A DNA stretch of 64,000 nucleotides from assembly GCF_014201195.1 (NCBI RefSeq), contig NZ_JACHDS010000001.1, positions 3,472,001 through 3,536,000 of the forward strand, written 5' to 3'. Source of the stretch: Nocardiopsis mwathae. Lineage in GTDB: Bacteria > Actinomycetota > Actinomycetes > Streptosporangiales > Streptosporangiaceae. Below the pieces are notes generated by a model. That model had not been told where the DNA came from, ran no database searches, and saw only the letters and a list, made by a program, of their open reading frames with translations. Shown in pieces: positions 45,228 through 55,612 of the stretch (the first letter of the stretch is position 1; every line of letters starts with the position of its first letter). The position numbers and the translations under genes were made by a program.

Positions 45228-46673
45228 TCAGTGATCCGTACTGGCCGCCGGTGCGGGCGCTTCGGGTGCTCCGCGCCTGCGACCGAACACCATGAGGCCG
45301 AACGCCAGCGAGACGGCGAGCAGCACGGCCATGAAGACCAGCATCGGCATCGGGCCGAACGCCACGATCAGCGGGATCGCCGCCGCGGTGACCAGCCCGC
45401 CGCCGAAGAACGGCTCCAGCGCCAGCTGCTTGTAGCCGAAGGCGGGGTAGGCGGGCGTGCGCAGCTCGGGGTCGGCGATGCGCATCAGGATCAGGCCGGT
45501 GGCGGTCACGCCCATGGACTGGCCGAAGTCGCCGATGCCGCGCTCGAACCAGTAGTCGGGCAGCATCCGCGGCGCGAGGAACAGGAACGCGCCCACCGAC
45601 CAGGCCAGGCCGCAGACGACCAGCAGCAGGAACGGCATGAAGTTGTCGGCCAGCACCTGCAGGGAGAGCGTGCCCAGGGCGGAGATGATCAGCATGTCCA
45701 GCGAGAAGCCCTGGATGCGCTCGATCATCTGCTGGTCGACGACCTGGTGCCGGTCGAACCGGTCGATGACGGCCTGGACGATGATGCCGCCGATCATCGC
45801 GATCGGGAAGAGCGGCACGTACTTGAAGAGCTCGATGGTGTCGGCCCAGAACAGCTGCTCGACCCACTGCATGGCCGACAGGATGACCTGGCCGACGATC
45901 ACGGCGATGGCCAGCAGGCCGAAGTGCAGGGCCAGCGGTTCGATCGAGGAGGGGTGCACCGTCAGCGTGGCGGCCGAGCGGCGGTTCTCGCGCTCGACGA
46001 TGCCCATCTGCTGGGAGACCGACGGCGTGGCGGACTTCTTCAGCTCGGCGGTCTTGTTGCGGCGCACGCCCCAGTTGATCAGGACGATGCCGAGGATGAT
46101 GCCGGAGAGCAGGCCGACGGTGGCCATGCCGAGCGCGAGGTCCTGGCCCTGGGGGAAGCCGAAGTCGGCGAAGGTGTCGCCCAGGCCGGCGGCGGTTCCG
46201 TGCCCGCCCTCGAAACCGATCTCGATCAGCGCGCCGGTCAGCGGCGGCAGGCCGAACACGGGTCCGAGCACGATCAGCGCCAGCAGCAGGCCGATGACGT
46301 ACTGGCCGCTGGCCAGGGTGAGCCCGAACATGATCTGCGGTCCGGCCATGCGGCCGGCCTCGCGGGCGCTGGGGATGCGGTGGCCGAGGAAGAGGCCGGC
46401 GAACACCACCGAGATCAGCAGGCCGGGCAGCTTGGACCACACCTCGCGGATGTCCTCGGTGAAGATCCCGGCCTCGGCGAAGCGGTCGGTGCCGAGCCAC
46501 GACGCGATGGCCCCCAGCACGTCCGGGCCGAGGATCAGGGCGATGCCGCCACCGATGATCGAACTCGGGATGAACAGCGTCTGCGCCAGACGCCATCTGA
46601 CCCGGATGAGCTTGGCGACCAGGAGAAGCACTCCGAGCAGGAGGAGCGCGAATCCGATGGTGTCGGGGGACAT
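45228..46673 (-). CDS. Sodium:glutamate symporter family protein, GltS-like
   Basis: 481 residues with 10 or more hydrophobic segments. The family hallmark GFEGGHGTAAGLGDTFADFGFPQGQDLALGMATVGLLSGIILG is in the first half, and a second pseudo-repeat (GDFGQSMGVTATGLILMRIADPE) in the other, as in GltS. It should co-import an acidic amino acid with sodium. A cytoplasmic loop of about 40 residues (RRNKTAELKKSATPSVSQQM) joins the halves. ATG 46673 follows GGAAAGGA. Monocistronic. Confidence 0.82.
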   Translation of the reverse strand: MSPDTIGFALLLLGVLLLVAKLIRVRWRLAQTLFIPSSIIGGGIALILGPDVLGAIASWLGTDRFAEAGIFTEDIREVWSKLPGLLISVVFAGLFLGHRIPSAREAGRMAGPQIMFGLTLASGQYVIGLLLALIVLGPVFGLPPLTGALIEIGFEGGHGTAAGLGDTFADFGFPQGQDLALGMATVGLLSGIILGIVLINWGVRRNKTAELKKSATPSVSQQMGIVERENRRSAATLTVHPSSIEPLALHFGLLAIAVIVGQVILSAMQWVEQLFWADTIELFKYVPLFPIAMIGGIIVQAVIDRFDRHQVVDQQMIERIQGFSLDMLIISALGTLSLQVLADNFMPFLLLVVCGLAWSVGAFLFLAPRMLPDYWFERGIGDFGQSMGVTATGLILMRIADPELRTPAYPAFGYKQLALEPFFGGGLVTAAAIPLIVAFGPMPMLVFMAVLLAVSLAFGLMVFGRRRGAPEAPAPAASTDH

Positions 46674-47003
46674 CCTTGTCCTTTCCACGTGGGAGCGCTT
46701 ACGGAGTGTGTCCACGCCACCGCGCCCGGATGGCGTTCGCATTCCACTTCGATGTGAGCCACACCGCAGGTAACGGCGCCACGATGCTATGCCCCGTAAG
46801 GGACTCGTAAGTACGCACGCGACACGGCGGGACAGGCGAGGCCACCCCCACCGTAGTCACTCTCAGTAGCAAAGGCGGCACGTCCGGAAGTCGTGGCTTC
46901 CGGACGTGCCGCCATCCAGGGAGTTCGGGGACGACCTGCGGATACCCTGGCGCCCCCTGCAAGTTACCCGCCGGTCACCACCGCGCGGGACGGGTGACAC
47001 TCG
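46674..47003 (-). other. Intergenic region holding the aldehyde dehydrogenase terminator
   Basis: 330 bp between two minus-strand genes. The terminator hairpin is at 46874-46913; 46674-46873 presumably holds the symporter promoter, with no strong -35/-10 pair that I can point to. Confidence 0.4.
46874..46913 (-). terminator. Terminator after the aldehyde dehydrogenase gene
   Basis: Perfect 17-bp stem (46874-46890 with 46897-46913), 6-base loop TCGTGG, about 90 bp after the stop. Confidence 0.8.
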
Positions 47004-48428
<1,425 letters not shown>

Positions 48429-48798
48429 GCCGACGACGCTAGTCCGCGCCGCCGCCTCGGATCTTGTCCACCACGGAGTGGGACCGAGGGCGGGTTGGCC
48501 CGTTCGTACAAGACGGGAGGGGTGCCCGCCCCGGCGCGGAATGGCAGAACGGCCGGGCATTTTCTGTACTGACCGAAACTCGGCGAGGAATATCGGGTTC
48601 ACCGGCCGCGACACGTGAAAACCGAACCACACGCGCCCGCGGTTTCCCTATAACGGCCACCGGCGCGTGTAAATTGCGAATCCGAAACGCACGGGCGCCG
48701 CTGCCGCCGTACCCGGACCATCGTGAGCGAAAAATGGCAGCGGCGCCGCACCACCCGCTCCACCCGACACCGCACACAGATGAATAGGAAGGCGTCAG
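48429..48798. promoter_or_regulatory. Divergent promoter region
   Basis: 370 bp. Minus strand: TAGCGT at 48441-48436 for the aldehyde dehydrogenase. Plus strand: a TATAAC box near 48650 for dacB, whose Shine-Dalgarno GGAAGG is at 48787-48792. No gene was seen. Confidence 0.45.
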
Positions 48799-50421
48799 AT
48801 GCCGGTCAGACGGGTCATCCCCCACGCTCGGACCCTGCTGTTCACCATCGCCACCAGCGCGGCTCTGGTCGTGTCGACCACCGTTCCCGCAACCGCCGAC
48901 ACCGCATCGGACGGCCGCGACGCACTCGCCGACCTCCGCAGGGACATCGACGCCATCCTCGACGACCCCGCCCTCGCGGGAGCGGTCTCCGGCGTCCTCG
49001 TGCGCAGTCTGTCCGAGGGCGACACCCTCTACGGCAGGGACGCCGCCACCCGCCTCATCCCCGCCTCCAACATGAAGCTGGTGACCGCGGCGGCCGCCAT
49101 GGACGTCCTCGGCCCCGAGTACACCTTCCGCACCACCGTCTGGGCGGGAGAGGACCCCTCCGACGGCACGGTCGACGGCGACCTCTACATCGAGGGCACC
49201 GGCGACCCCGGCCTCACCGTCGACGCCTTCGCCGAACTGGCCGCAGAGGTCGCCGACAGCGGCGTGGCCGAGGTGACCGGCGACCTGCTGGCCGACGACA
49301 CCTGGTTCGACGACACCCGCCTGCACCCCGACTGGGAGCGCGGCGACGAGCCCTTCTACTACGCCGCGCAGATCTCCGCGCTGACCGTCGCCGCCAACCA
49401 GGACCTGGACACCGGCGTCGTCAACGTCACCGCCGTCCCCGGCCCCCGCGTCGGCGCCCCGGCCGACGTGGCGCTGGAGCCGATGACCGACAACCTCTCG
49501 CTGGACAACCGGGCGGGCACCGGCCGACCCGGCGGCCAGCGCACCGTGGACGTACGCCGGCCCTCGGGAAGCAACGTGTTCACCGCCACCGGATCCCTCC
49601 CGCTCGGCGGGGCCCCCTACTCCACCCTGCGCACCGTGCACGAACCCACCGACCATGCCGCGCACGTCTTCGCCGACGCGCTGGCCGACGCGGGCGTCAA
49701 GGTGCACGGCACCGTCGGACGGGGCACCGTCCCCGGCGGCGCCGACGAGGTCGCCGTGCGCCACTCCGCCGAACTGAGCGACCTGCTGATCCCGTTCATG
49801 AAGCTCTCCAACAACGGGCACGGCGAGATCCTGATCAAGGCGATGGGCGCCGAGACCCGTGGCGAGGGCACCTGGCAGGCCGGGCTCACCCAGGTCAAAC
49901 CGGCGCTCGACCGGATCGGCGCCGACGTCACCGCGCTGCGCCAGGCCGACGGTTCGGGGCTGTCGCGCGGCAACCTGATCCGCGCCGAGGGGGTGCTCAG
50001 CCTGCTCGACGCCGTGCGCGATGAGCCGTGGGCCGACGCCTGGCTGAGGTCGCTGCCCGTCGCCGGGGATTCGGACCGCATGGTCGGCGGGACGCTGCGC
50101 AACCGGATGGCCGGAACCCCGGCGGAGGGCAACGTGCGGGCCAAGACCGGCACACTGACCGGGGTCAGCGCCCTGTCGGGCTACGCGACCGCGGCCGACG
50201 GCGAGGAACTGGCCTTCGCGATCATCAACAACGGGCACCGGGGACCGGCTCCGCGCGGCGTCCAGGACGCGATCGCCGTGCGCCTGGCCGAGTTCTCCCG
50301 CACCGCACCGACCAGCGGCGATACTCCGGCGGACTACCGGGGCGGATCCGTGGCCCCGGCCCCTGACGCCCAGCGGCACGGCCGGGGCGACCTGGAGTGC
50401 ACCTGGGCCGAAGCCTGCTGA
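48799..50421 (+). CDS. dacB: D-alanyl-D-alanine carboxypeptidase, PBP4/DacB type
   Basis: 540 residues, family S13, exported (signal peptide to about ATADT, 35). The penicillin-binding motifs are in order: SxxK as SNMK (Ser90, Lys93), SxN as SNN in MKLSNNGHGEI, and KTG in RAKTGTLTGVSALSGY. It trims or cuts peptidoglycan stem peptides outside the membrane. After the catalytic part an about 45-residue Pro/Asp-rich tail ends in CTWAEAC, an unusual C terminus with two cysteines. GGAAGG precedes ATG 48799. Confidence 0.92.
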   Translation: MPVRRVIPHARTLLFTIATSAALVVSTTVPATADTASDGRDALADLRRDIDAILDDPALAGAVSGVLVRSLSEGDTLYGRDAATRLIPASNMKLVTAAAAMDVLGPEYTFRTTVWAGEDPSDGTVDGDLYIEGTGDPGLTVDAFAELAAEVADSGVAEVTGDLLADDTWFDDTRLHPDWERGDEPFYYAAQISALTVAANQDLDTGVVNVTAVPGPRVGAPADVALEPMTDNLSLDNRAGTGRPGGQRTVDVRRPSGSNVFTATGSLPLGGAPYSTLRTVHEPTDHAAHVFADALADAGVKVHGTVGRGTVPGGADEVAVRHSAELSDLLIPFMKLSNNGHGEILIKAMGAETRGEGTWQAGLTQVKPALDRIGADVTALRQADGSGLSRGNLIRAEGVLSLLDAVRDEPWADAWLRSLPVAGDSDRMVGGTLRNRMAGTPAEGNVRAKTGTLTGVSALSGYATAADGEELAFAIINNGHRGPAPRGVQDAIAVRLAEFSRTAPTSGDTPADYRGGSVAPAPDAQRHGRGDLECTWAEAC

Positions 50422-50423
50422 GC

Positions 50424-50465
50424 CCGCGGGTCGCGGACGGGTCCCCGACCGTCCGCGACCCGCGG
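50424..50465 (+). terminator. Terminator of dacB
   Basis: Perfect 17-bp stem (50424-50440 with 50449-50465) and 8-base loop, immediately after the stop; no T run. Confidence 0.8.
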
Positions 50466-50625
50466 TGCGGGGCACTCCGCCCGCCGGCGGCGAAACCGCA
50501 GCTGGATTGGCAAAGCATCACCCATTAGGCCACAGTTGTCCTTGAGGGCCGATCCAGGTACGCCCATGCCGCAGGCCACGAGGTTCCACAGCCCTCCGGA
50601 GCCGGCCACCGACAGGAGATCAGGA

Positions 50626-52410
50626 GTGTCCCTCGTTTACCGCAGTATCGTCACGGTCCCGCAGGATCACGACGTCATCGCGTCGACCTCGGCGGTTCTC
50701 TCCGAATGGCTGAGCAAGCGCGGAACAGCGGGTGCGCGGGTCGATTTCGCCCGGTCGGGCGCCTATGAATTGAGTAAGCGTTCGCGGGCGATGGTGCTGC
50801 GGCACGAAAACCCCGACGAGGACATCACCTTCCTGCGGCTGACCACCGAGTCGGATAAACCGGACGGCGTCTGGCGCACCACGGTGACCGCGGTGCGGGA
50901 CCCCAAGCGGCTCACCCACCGCTATATCTGGATCGACATGACCGTCGACCCGCGCGCGGGCATCTCCGGCAGCGAGCGCCTCGACATCGCCCCGCCCGAC
51001 GCGGTGCGCATGCTGCTCGACAAGGTCCCCGGGTTCGACGGCGGCCACCGGCTCCCGGCGGTACCGCATATCGTGCGCGGCAAGGACGACACCGCGGTCC
51101 GCACGCTCCTCGACTCCGTCAACGACCCCGACCGCCGCCTGGCCATCGTCGTCACCGCCGCACCGGAGGACATGACCGTCGCCGGGTGGTGCGAGACCAT
51201 GGGAAGCGTCCTGGCACGGTCGACCGGCATGTGCGCGGGCTATGTGCTCGACGCCGCCGCACACGAGGCCCTGGGGCGGATCCTGCCCCGGGGCTTCGAC
51301 GTTCCGGCCGGGGGTGTGCGCACCTTCCTCCCCCGGGTCGACCTCAACGACGCGGCCGACTCGCTCCGACATCCCAGGATGAGCGCACAGACCCTGGACA
51401 CCGCCCGCGACGGCGACCGGGTGCGCGCCTGGGTGAGCCTCGCGCTCGCCCGCTCGGTCCGCGACAACGCCCTGGAATCCCCCCTCCCGCCCGCGCTGCA
51501 CGACATCGACGCACTGCTCAACGAGGAGGAGATCGACGCATTCATCCACGACGCGGAGGACGACCCCAGCGTCCCGTCGCGCCCCTCCCCGGTGGCCGCC
51601 GGAGGCGACCAGCAGGCCGCCGACTTCATCGAACTGCTCCGCACCCGGCTGGCCGACAAGTCCCACGAGGCCAACCGGCTGAGCACGGAGGCCAAGCGGC
51701 TCGGCACCCGCCTGGCCGAGCAGGTCAAGGAGAACGAGCGGCTCAACGCCGAACTGACCGAGCTCACCGAGGAGACCGACGCCGCCCGCGAGTCCCTGCA
51801 CGCGGCCCAGCACGAGATCGCCTGGCTGCGCGAACGCCTCTGCCAGGAGGGCCTGTACCGGCTGGCCACGGAGTCGCCGCCGCCCGACCCCAGACGCCGC
51901 CCTCCACACAAGGTGGAGGACCTGCTCGACCGCATCACCGACGGCTCCAACTTCCCGCACCTCTACTTCACCATCGAGGACCACGACACCGTCCGCGAGC
52001 TCACCGGCAGCCGGAAGGAGAACCTGTGGGTGGCGCGCGCCTGGGAGGCACTGCTCGCCCTGGACGACTACGCGCGCTTCCAACTGGAGAACCCGGGCAG
52101 CGGCCTGAACTTCCACGGCTACCTGCGTGAACCGCCCGACGGCTACCGCGCCATCCCGGTCCGGCGACTGGCCTCGCGCGAGAGCGACCACGTGCGCAAC
52201 CGCGAGAAGCTGAGCGAGAAGCGGGTCTTCAAGGTGCCCCACGAGGTCGACCCGCGCGGCGAGGTGCCCATGTTCGCCCACATCAAGCTCGACACCGAGT
52301 ACGGCATCTGCCCGCGGCTGTACTTCTACCCCCACCTCGGCCCGCAGACCACCAACCGCATCTACATCGGCTACCTCGGCCGCCACCTCCCCGTCCAGCG
52401 GACCAACTGA
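50626..52410 (+). CDS. Three-part coiled-coil protein of unknown function
   Basis: 594 residues; GTG 50626 is set by AGGAG at 50614-50618. I do not recognise a named family. Residues 1-325 are an alpha/beta region (SLVYRSIVTVPQDHDVIASTSAVLSEWL; RLAIVVTAAPEDMTVAGW; GMCAGYVLDAAAHEALGRIL; VRTFLPRVD) without a nucleotide-binding motif. About 329-405 is a heptad coiled coil. About 428-594 is a compact C-terminal domain, RVFKVP, MFAHIKLDTE, PRLYFYPHL, RIYIGYLGRHLPV, rich in beta strands and reminiscent of small RelE-like toxin domains, by eye only. No signal peptide or membrane segment. It stands alone between dacB and the convergent ssb gene. Confidence 0.6.
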   Translation: MSLVYRSIVTVPQDHDVIASTSAVLSEWLSKRGTAGARVDFARSGAYELSKRSRAMVLRHENPDEDITFLRLTTESDKPDGVWRTTVTAVRDPKRLTHRYIWIDMTVDPRAGISGSERLDIAPPDAVRMLLDKVPGFDGGHRLPAVPHIVRGKDDTAVRTLLDSVNDPDRRLAIVVTAAPEDMTVAGWCETMGSVLARSTGMCAGYVLDAAAHEALGRILPRGFDVPAGGVRTFLPRVDLNDAADSLRHPRMSAQTLDTARDGDRVRAWVSLALARSVRDNALESPLPPALHDIDALLNEEEIDAFIHDAEDDPSVPSRPSPVAAGGDQQAADFIELLRTRLADKSHEANRLSTEAKRLGTRLAEQVKENERLNAELTELTEETDAARESLHAAQHEIAWLRERLCQEGLYRLATESPPPDPRRRPPHKVEDLLDRITDGSNFPHLYFTIEDHDTVRELTGSRKENLWVARAWEALLALDDYARFQLENPGSGLNFHGYLREPPDGYRAIPVRRLASRESDHVRNREKLSEKRVFKVPHEVDPRGEVPMFAHIKLDTEYGICPRLYFYPHLGPQTTNRIYIGYLGRHLPVQRTN

Positions 52411-52431
52411 GCGCCGGCCCCCGTACACGCC

Positions 52432-52959
52432 CTAGAAGGGAGGGTCCCCCGCGGACTCCCCCGATCCCCCGGTCGGCGCCGGCACCGGGGACGGCGCCCG
52501 CGACGCGGCCGACGCGGTACCGGTGTCACCCGCGGCATCCTCCGTCCGCGGCGGCGGCACCACCGACCGCCGCGCCCCCGCACCCCACCCTCCCGCCCTC
52601 CCCACCCGGCTGACCTCGGCCGCCGTCCAACGCAGCGCCGGAGCCACCTCGTGCACCCGCACCTCCCACGCGGTCCGCGCCACCCCCTCGGCCGCGGTGT
52701 ACCTGCGCTGCCGCAGCTCGCCGACGACGATCACCCGCGTGCCGCGCCCCACGCTCTCCGCGATGTTCTCCGCGTGGGCCCGCCACGCGGAGCAGGCCAC
52801 GAACGCGGTCTCGCCGTCGCGCCACCCACCGGCGGCGCGGTCGAACACCCGGGAGGTGGCCGCGACCGTGAAGCGGCACAGCGCCGTACCGTCCTCCAGG
52901 AACCGGACATCCGGATCGCGCACCAGGCGGCCGACCACGGTGACGACGGTCTCGTACAC
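52432..52959 (-). CDS. ssb: Single-stranded DNA-binding protein
   Basis: 175 residues. The OB fold covers about 1-110 (ETVVTVVGRLVRDPDVRFLEDGTALCRFTVAAT; FVACSAWRAHAENIAESVGRGTRVIVVGELRQRRY). A Pro/Ser/Ala-rich linker follows, and the chain ends in GDPPF, a weakened version of the conserved acidic -DDxPF tip that recruits repair proteins. It resembles the second, smaller SSB of actinomycetes. GTG 52959 follows GGAGGG. A perfect 72-bp palindrome begins 20 bp upstream of the start. Convergent with the coiled-coil protein gene (21-bp gap). Confidence 0.9.
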   Translation of the reverse strand: MYETVVTVVGRLVRDPDVRFLEDGTALCRFTVAATSRVFDRAAGGWRDGETAFVACSAWRAHAENIAESVGRGTRVIVVGELRQRRYTAAEGVARTAWEVRVHEVAPALRWTAAEVSRVGRAGGWGAGARRSVVPPPRTEDAAGDTGTASAASRAPSPVPAPTGGSGESAGDPPF

Positions 52960-52979
52960 AGGGCATCCCTCCAGCGTCA

Positions 52980-53051
52980 GGGAGGCGGTTGCTTGGCTGG
53001 TGGTGCGCCGGCCGATCGGCCGGCGCACCACCAGCCAAGCAACCGCCTCCC
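52980..53051. repeat. Perfect 72-bp palindrome between ssb and a DNA glycosylase gene
   Basis: Positions 52980-53015 are the exact reverse complement of 53016-53051, with no spacer (centre GGCCGATCGGCC). It can extrude a 36-bp cruciform or, in RNA, a long hairpin. It fills most of the divergent gap between ssb (start 52959) and the glycosylase (start 53134). Each arm contains TTGCTTGG, also present in the operator-like palindrome at 25753. Confidence 0.95.
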
Positions 53052-53119
53052 CCGCACGGCCAACCCGATCCGCCCGCCTGTGGACGACTCCGCGGTCGAC
53101 CGCCCCGCGGAACACGACC

Positions 53120-53133
53120 TAACCTGGAATCCG
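53120..53133 (+). promoter_or_regulatory. -10 box of a leaderless promoter
   Basis: TAACCT at 53120-53125, eight bases before ATG 53134, with TCGACC at 53096-53101 as a possible -35 (18-base spacer). The start codon would be at or next to the transcript's 5' end. Confidence 0.5.
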
Positions 53134-54090
53134 ATGAACACCCGCACCGCGAACTCCACGGCCGCCGGCACCGCGCCGACCGCGCCCCTGGAGGAACACG
53201 TCTGGCAGGAGCGCGAGGCGCGGCACCGGAAGCGCGCCGACGCGCTGCTCGCCGGCCACCTCGAACGCCGCCTCCGCGGCGTGGCGCACCCCGTCGAGGA
53301 CTTCCTGTTCACCTACTACAGCTACAAGCCCACCCAGCTGCGCCGGTGGTATCCGGGGGCGGGCGCGGTCCTGCTCGGCGCGGCCGCCCGCAGCCGGCTC
53401 GACGAGCGCTTCTTCACCGAGGTGCGCTCCGCCGACGCCGCGGGGCGGACGGTCGTCGGGGTGGGGCTCGACATGGAGGCGTTCCTGGCCAAGCGGGCCC
53501 CGACCGCCCGGTTCGTGGTGTCCCTGCTCCGCGCGGTCGCCTCGCGCCCCGCCCACCTGGGCTGCTTCGGCCTGCACGAGTGGGCGATGGTCTACCGGCA
53601 GTCGCCCGAAGAGGTGCGGCACTCCGCGGTCCCGCTGCGCCTCGGCCCCGAGGGCACCGACCGGGTGGTGGAGTCGCACCGCATCCAGTGCTCGCATTAC
53701 GACGCGTTCCGCTTCTTCACCCCCGAGGCGCGCCCGCTCAACCGGCTCCGTCCGTCCCGCGACACCCAGGTCGAGCTGGACCAGCCCGGCTGCCTGCACG
53801 CCACCATGGACCTGTACAAGTGGGCCTACAAGCTGGCCCCCGCCGTACCCGGCGAGCTGCTGCTGGACTGCTTCGAGCTCTCCCGCGACGTGCGCGAACT
53901 GGACATGCGCGCCTCCCCCTACGACCTGGGCGACCACGGCTACACGCCGGTCCGCATCGAGACCGCGCAGGGCAAGGCCGACTACATGGCCGCCCAGGAG
54001 GCCTTCGCCGAGCGGGGCGCCGTCCTGCGGGCGCGCCTCCTTGAGGCCCTGGCCCCGCTCGTCCCGTCCGACGCCGCCGACGAGGACTGA
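53134..54090 (+). CDS. Predicted 3-methyladenine DNA glycosylase family protein
   Basis: 318 residues of an actinobacterial family usually named 3-methyladenine DNA glycosylase; HPVEDFLFTYYSYKPTQLRRWYPG, HEWAMVYRQ, SHYDAFRFFTPEARPLN and QPGCLHATMDLYKWAYKL are its conserved blocks. Catalytic evidence for the family is thin, so the enzymatic name is provisional; the association with DNA repair is consistent with a neighbouring ssb. No Shine-Dalgarno is present, and a -10 box eight bases before ATG points to a leaderless mRNA. Confidence 0.72.
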   Translation: MNTRTANSTAAGTAPTAPLEEHVWQEREARHRKRADALLAGHLERRLRGVAHPVEDFLFTYYSYKPTQLRRWYPGAGAVLLGAAARSRLDERFFTEVRSADAAGRTVVGVGLDMEAFLAKRAPTARFVVSLLRAVASRPAHLGCFGLHEWAMVYRQSPEEVRHSAVPLRLGPEGTDRVVESHRIQCSHYDAFRFFTPEARPLNRLRPSRDTQVELDQPGCLHATMDLYKWAYKLAPAVPGELLLDCFELSRDVRELDMRASPYDLGDHGYTPVRIETAQGKADYMAAQEAFAERGAVLRARLLEALAPLVPSDAADED

Positions 54091-54130
54091 GCGGCGGCCC
54101 GGCGCGTCGGCGCCCGTCCCCCGCGCACCG

Positions 54131-54160
54131 AGGGGCGGGGACCCATGGGTCCCCGCCCCT
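54131..54160. terminator. Bidirectional terminator, 30-bp palindrome
   Basis: Perfect palindrome with arms AGGGGCGGGGACCCA, centred on CCATGG, between the convergent glycosylase and LPXTG protein genes. Confidence 0.8.
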
Positions 54161-54193
54161 GCCGTTCCGCGGTTCCGGCCCGGTCGTGGGACG

Positions 54194-55084
54194 CTACGCC
54201 TCGTCGTCGGCGGGCGCCTGTGCCGCGGCCTTCTTCTTCCGCGCGGAGTACATGGCGGCACCGCCGCCGCCGATCGCCGCGAGGCCCGCGGCGACGAGTC
54301 CGGCCAGCGCGGCACCGGTCACGGGAAGGCCGCCGCCACCGGAGGTGGTGGCCTTCTGCTCGTCGGCCTCCGCGGCGGGCGAGGGGCCCTGCGCGTCGCC
54401 CTCGTCGGCCGACGGCGCCGTCTCGCCCTCGGGTCCGGCGCCCGACCCGGTCTTCGCGCCGTCCTCTCCGCCCTTCCCGGACTCCTCGGCCCCGCTCTCG
54501 GACGTGCCGCCGGGCTGCTGCGGGGCCTCCTTCTCCTCGGTCTCCTCGCCCTTGTCGCCGTCGCCGCCCTTGCCGGTCTCCTTCTCCTCCTCGGAGGGCT
54601 TGTCCGCGGTCGCGCAGTCGACCCAGAAGACCTTCTGCTTGGCGCGGCCCTTCTGGCCCTCGAAGTTCCAGAAGAGCTTGTAGTGGCCATCGGGCAGGGT
54701 GTGGGTCCCGGTGCTGCCGTGACCCGCGTCGTCCAGGGTCAGCTCGCCGTCGAGGACGACCGGGCGGTCCTTGGCGCCCGTCCCCGGCGGCCACTCGCGG
54801 ATCTCCCACGTGACCTTCTGCTCGGGGTCGAACTTGGAGCCGACCAGTGTGAACTCGCAGACGCGCGGCTCATTGCGCATGTCGGAGTCGGGGGTCGTCG
54901 CGTCGTGGACCTTCACGGTCCCGTTGTCCCCGGGGGGTCCGCCGCGCGTCTCCTTCTCGGCGGCGACATTGGTGGAGTCGGCGGCGACGGCCACACCGGA
55001 CAGGCCGAGCGTCGCTCCGACGAAGAGCACGGCGCCCACCGCGACGCGGGAGGCGCGTGAGACATGGGTGTGCCACGTAGACAA
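54194..55084 (-). CDS. LPXTG-anchored cell-surface protein
   Basis: 296 residues. A signal peptide (VAVGAVLFVGATLGLSGVAVAA) is followed by a globular part (about 40-165; CEFTLVGSKFDPEQKVTWEIREWPPGTG, HYKLFWNFEGQKGRAKQKVFWVDC, with two cysteines that could pair), then a long Glu/Lys/Gly/Pro-rich wall-spanning linker. The sorting signal is LPVTG at 253, then a hydrophobic helix and a basic tail (SARKKK). A sortase should attach it to peptidoglycan; no sortase gene is in the window. TTG 55084 is chosen for the GGGAG eight bases upstream and the signal-peptide start; the frame remains open further upstream. Confidence 0.82.
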   Translation of the reverse strand: MSTWHTHVSRASRVAVGAVLFVGATLGLSGVAVAADSTNVAAEKETRGGPPGDNGTVKVHDATTPDSDMRNEPRVCEFTLVGSKFDPEQKVTWEIREWPPGTGAKDRPVVLDGELTLDDAGHGSTGTHTLPDGHYKLFWNFEGQKGRAKQKVFWVDCATADKPSEEEKETGKGGDGDKGEETEEKEAPQQPGGTSESGAEESGKGGEDGAKTGSGAGPEGETAPSADEGDAQGPSPAAEADEQKATTSGGGGLPVTGAALAGLVAAGLAAIGGGGAAMYSARKKKAAAQAPADDEA

Positions 55085-55612
55085 GGGATGACTCCCAAGA
55101 GGATGGGGGATGAGGAGGCTCAACTTAGCGGTTGGTTTCGGACATCCGACACAGCTTCCGTCACGGTCCCATAACACCTGCGTGATCTGCGAAAACGTAC
55201 GTATGAACGGGGTGGGGGAACTCGACGCAGCGTCATCCCGGCCACGCGGAGCGCGCACGGCGCGGGCCTGGCCGCGCCGCGTTCCCGGTATGTCGCGCCC
55301 GCGCGGCGGGCCGCCCTGCCAGGCGCTCGCCGCGGCCTGCGCCAGAACCATCACCGTTCCGATCACCGCTGCGCCCGTTACGGACAGCCCGAAAAACGCG
55401 GCCCCGAGCCAGACCAGGCGTGCCCGCACCACCGCCCACACGCGCCGGGGCGCGGCCTCGGGCAGGACGGAACCCTGGGCGACGGAGTGTTCGGATGGCA
55501 TGCCCCACGGCCTGTCGAAGTCGGCAGGCCTTGGTAGAGGGCCATGCCACCGCTCGCGGATGAGGATCACCCGGCCGGGCGGTGACGGATGTCATGCGTC
55601 GACCGGGCCGTG
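55085..55612. other. Intergenic region upstream of the LPXTG protein gene
   Basis: 528 bp. ACGTACGT at 55195-55202 lies in an AT-biased stretch that may be the promoter (minus strand). 55300-55500 encodes on the minus strand a hydrophobic segment, but with no stop before the LPXTG gene. Nothing else is supported. Confidence 0.35.

Noticed and set aside
55085..55501. Small membrane protein on the minus strand starting at 55501
   Set aside because: A hydrophobic segment is present, but the frame has no stop before the LPXTG protein's signal peptide and the middle part reads like promoter DNA.
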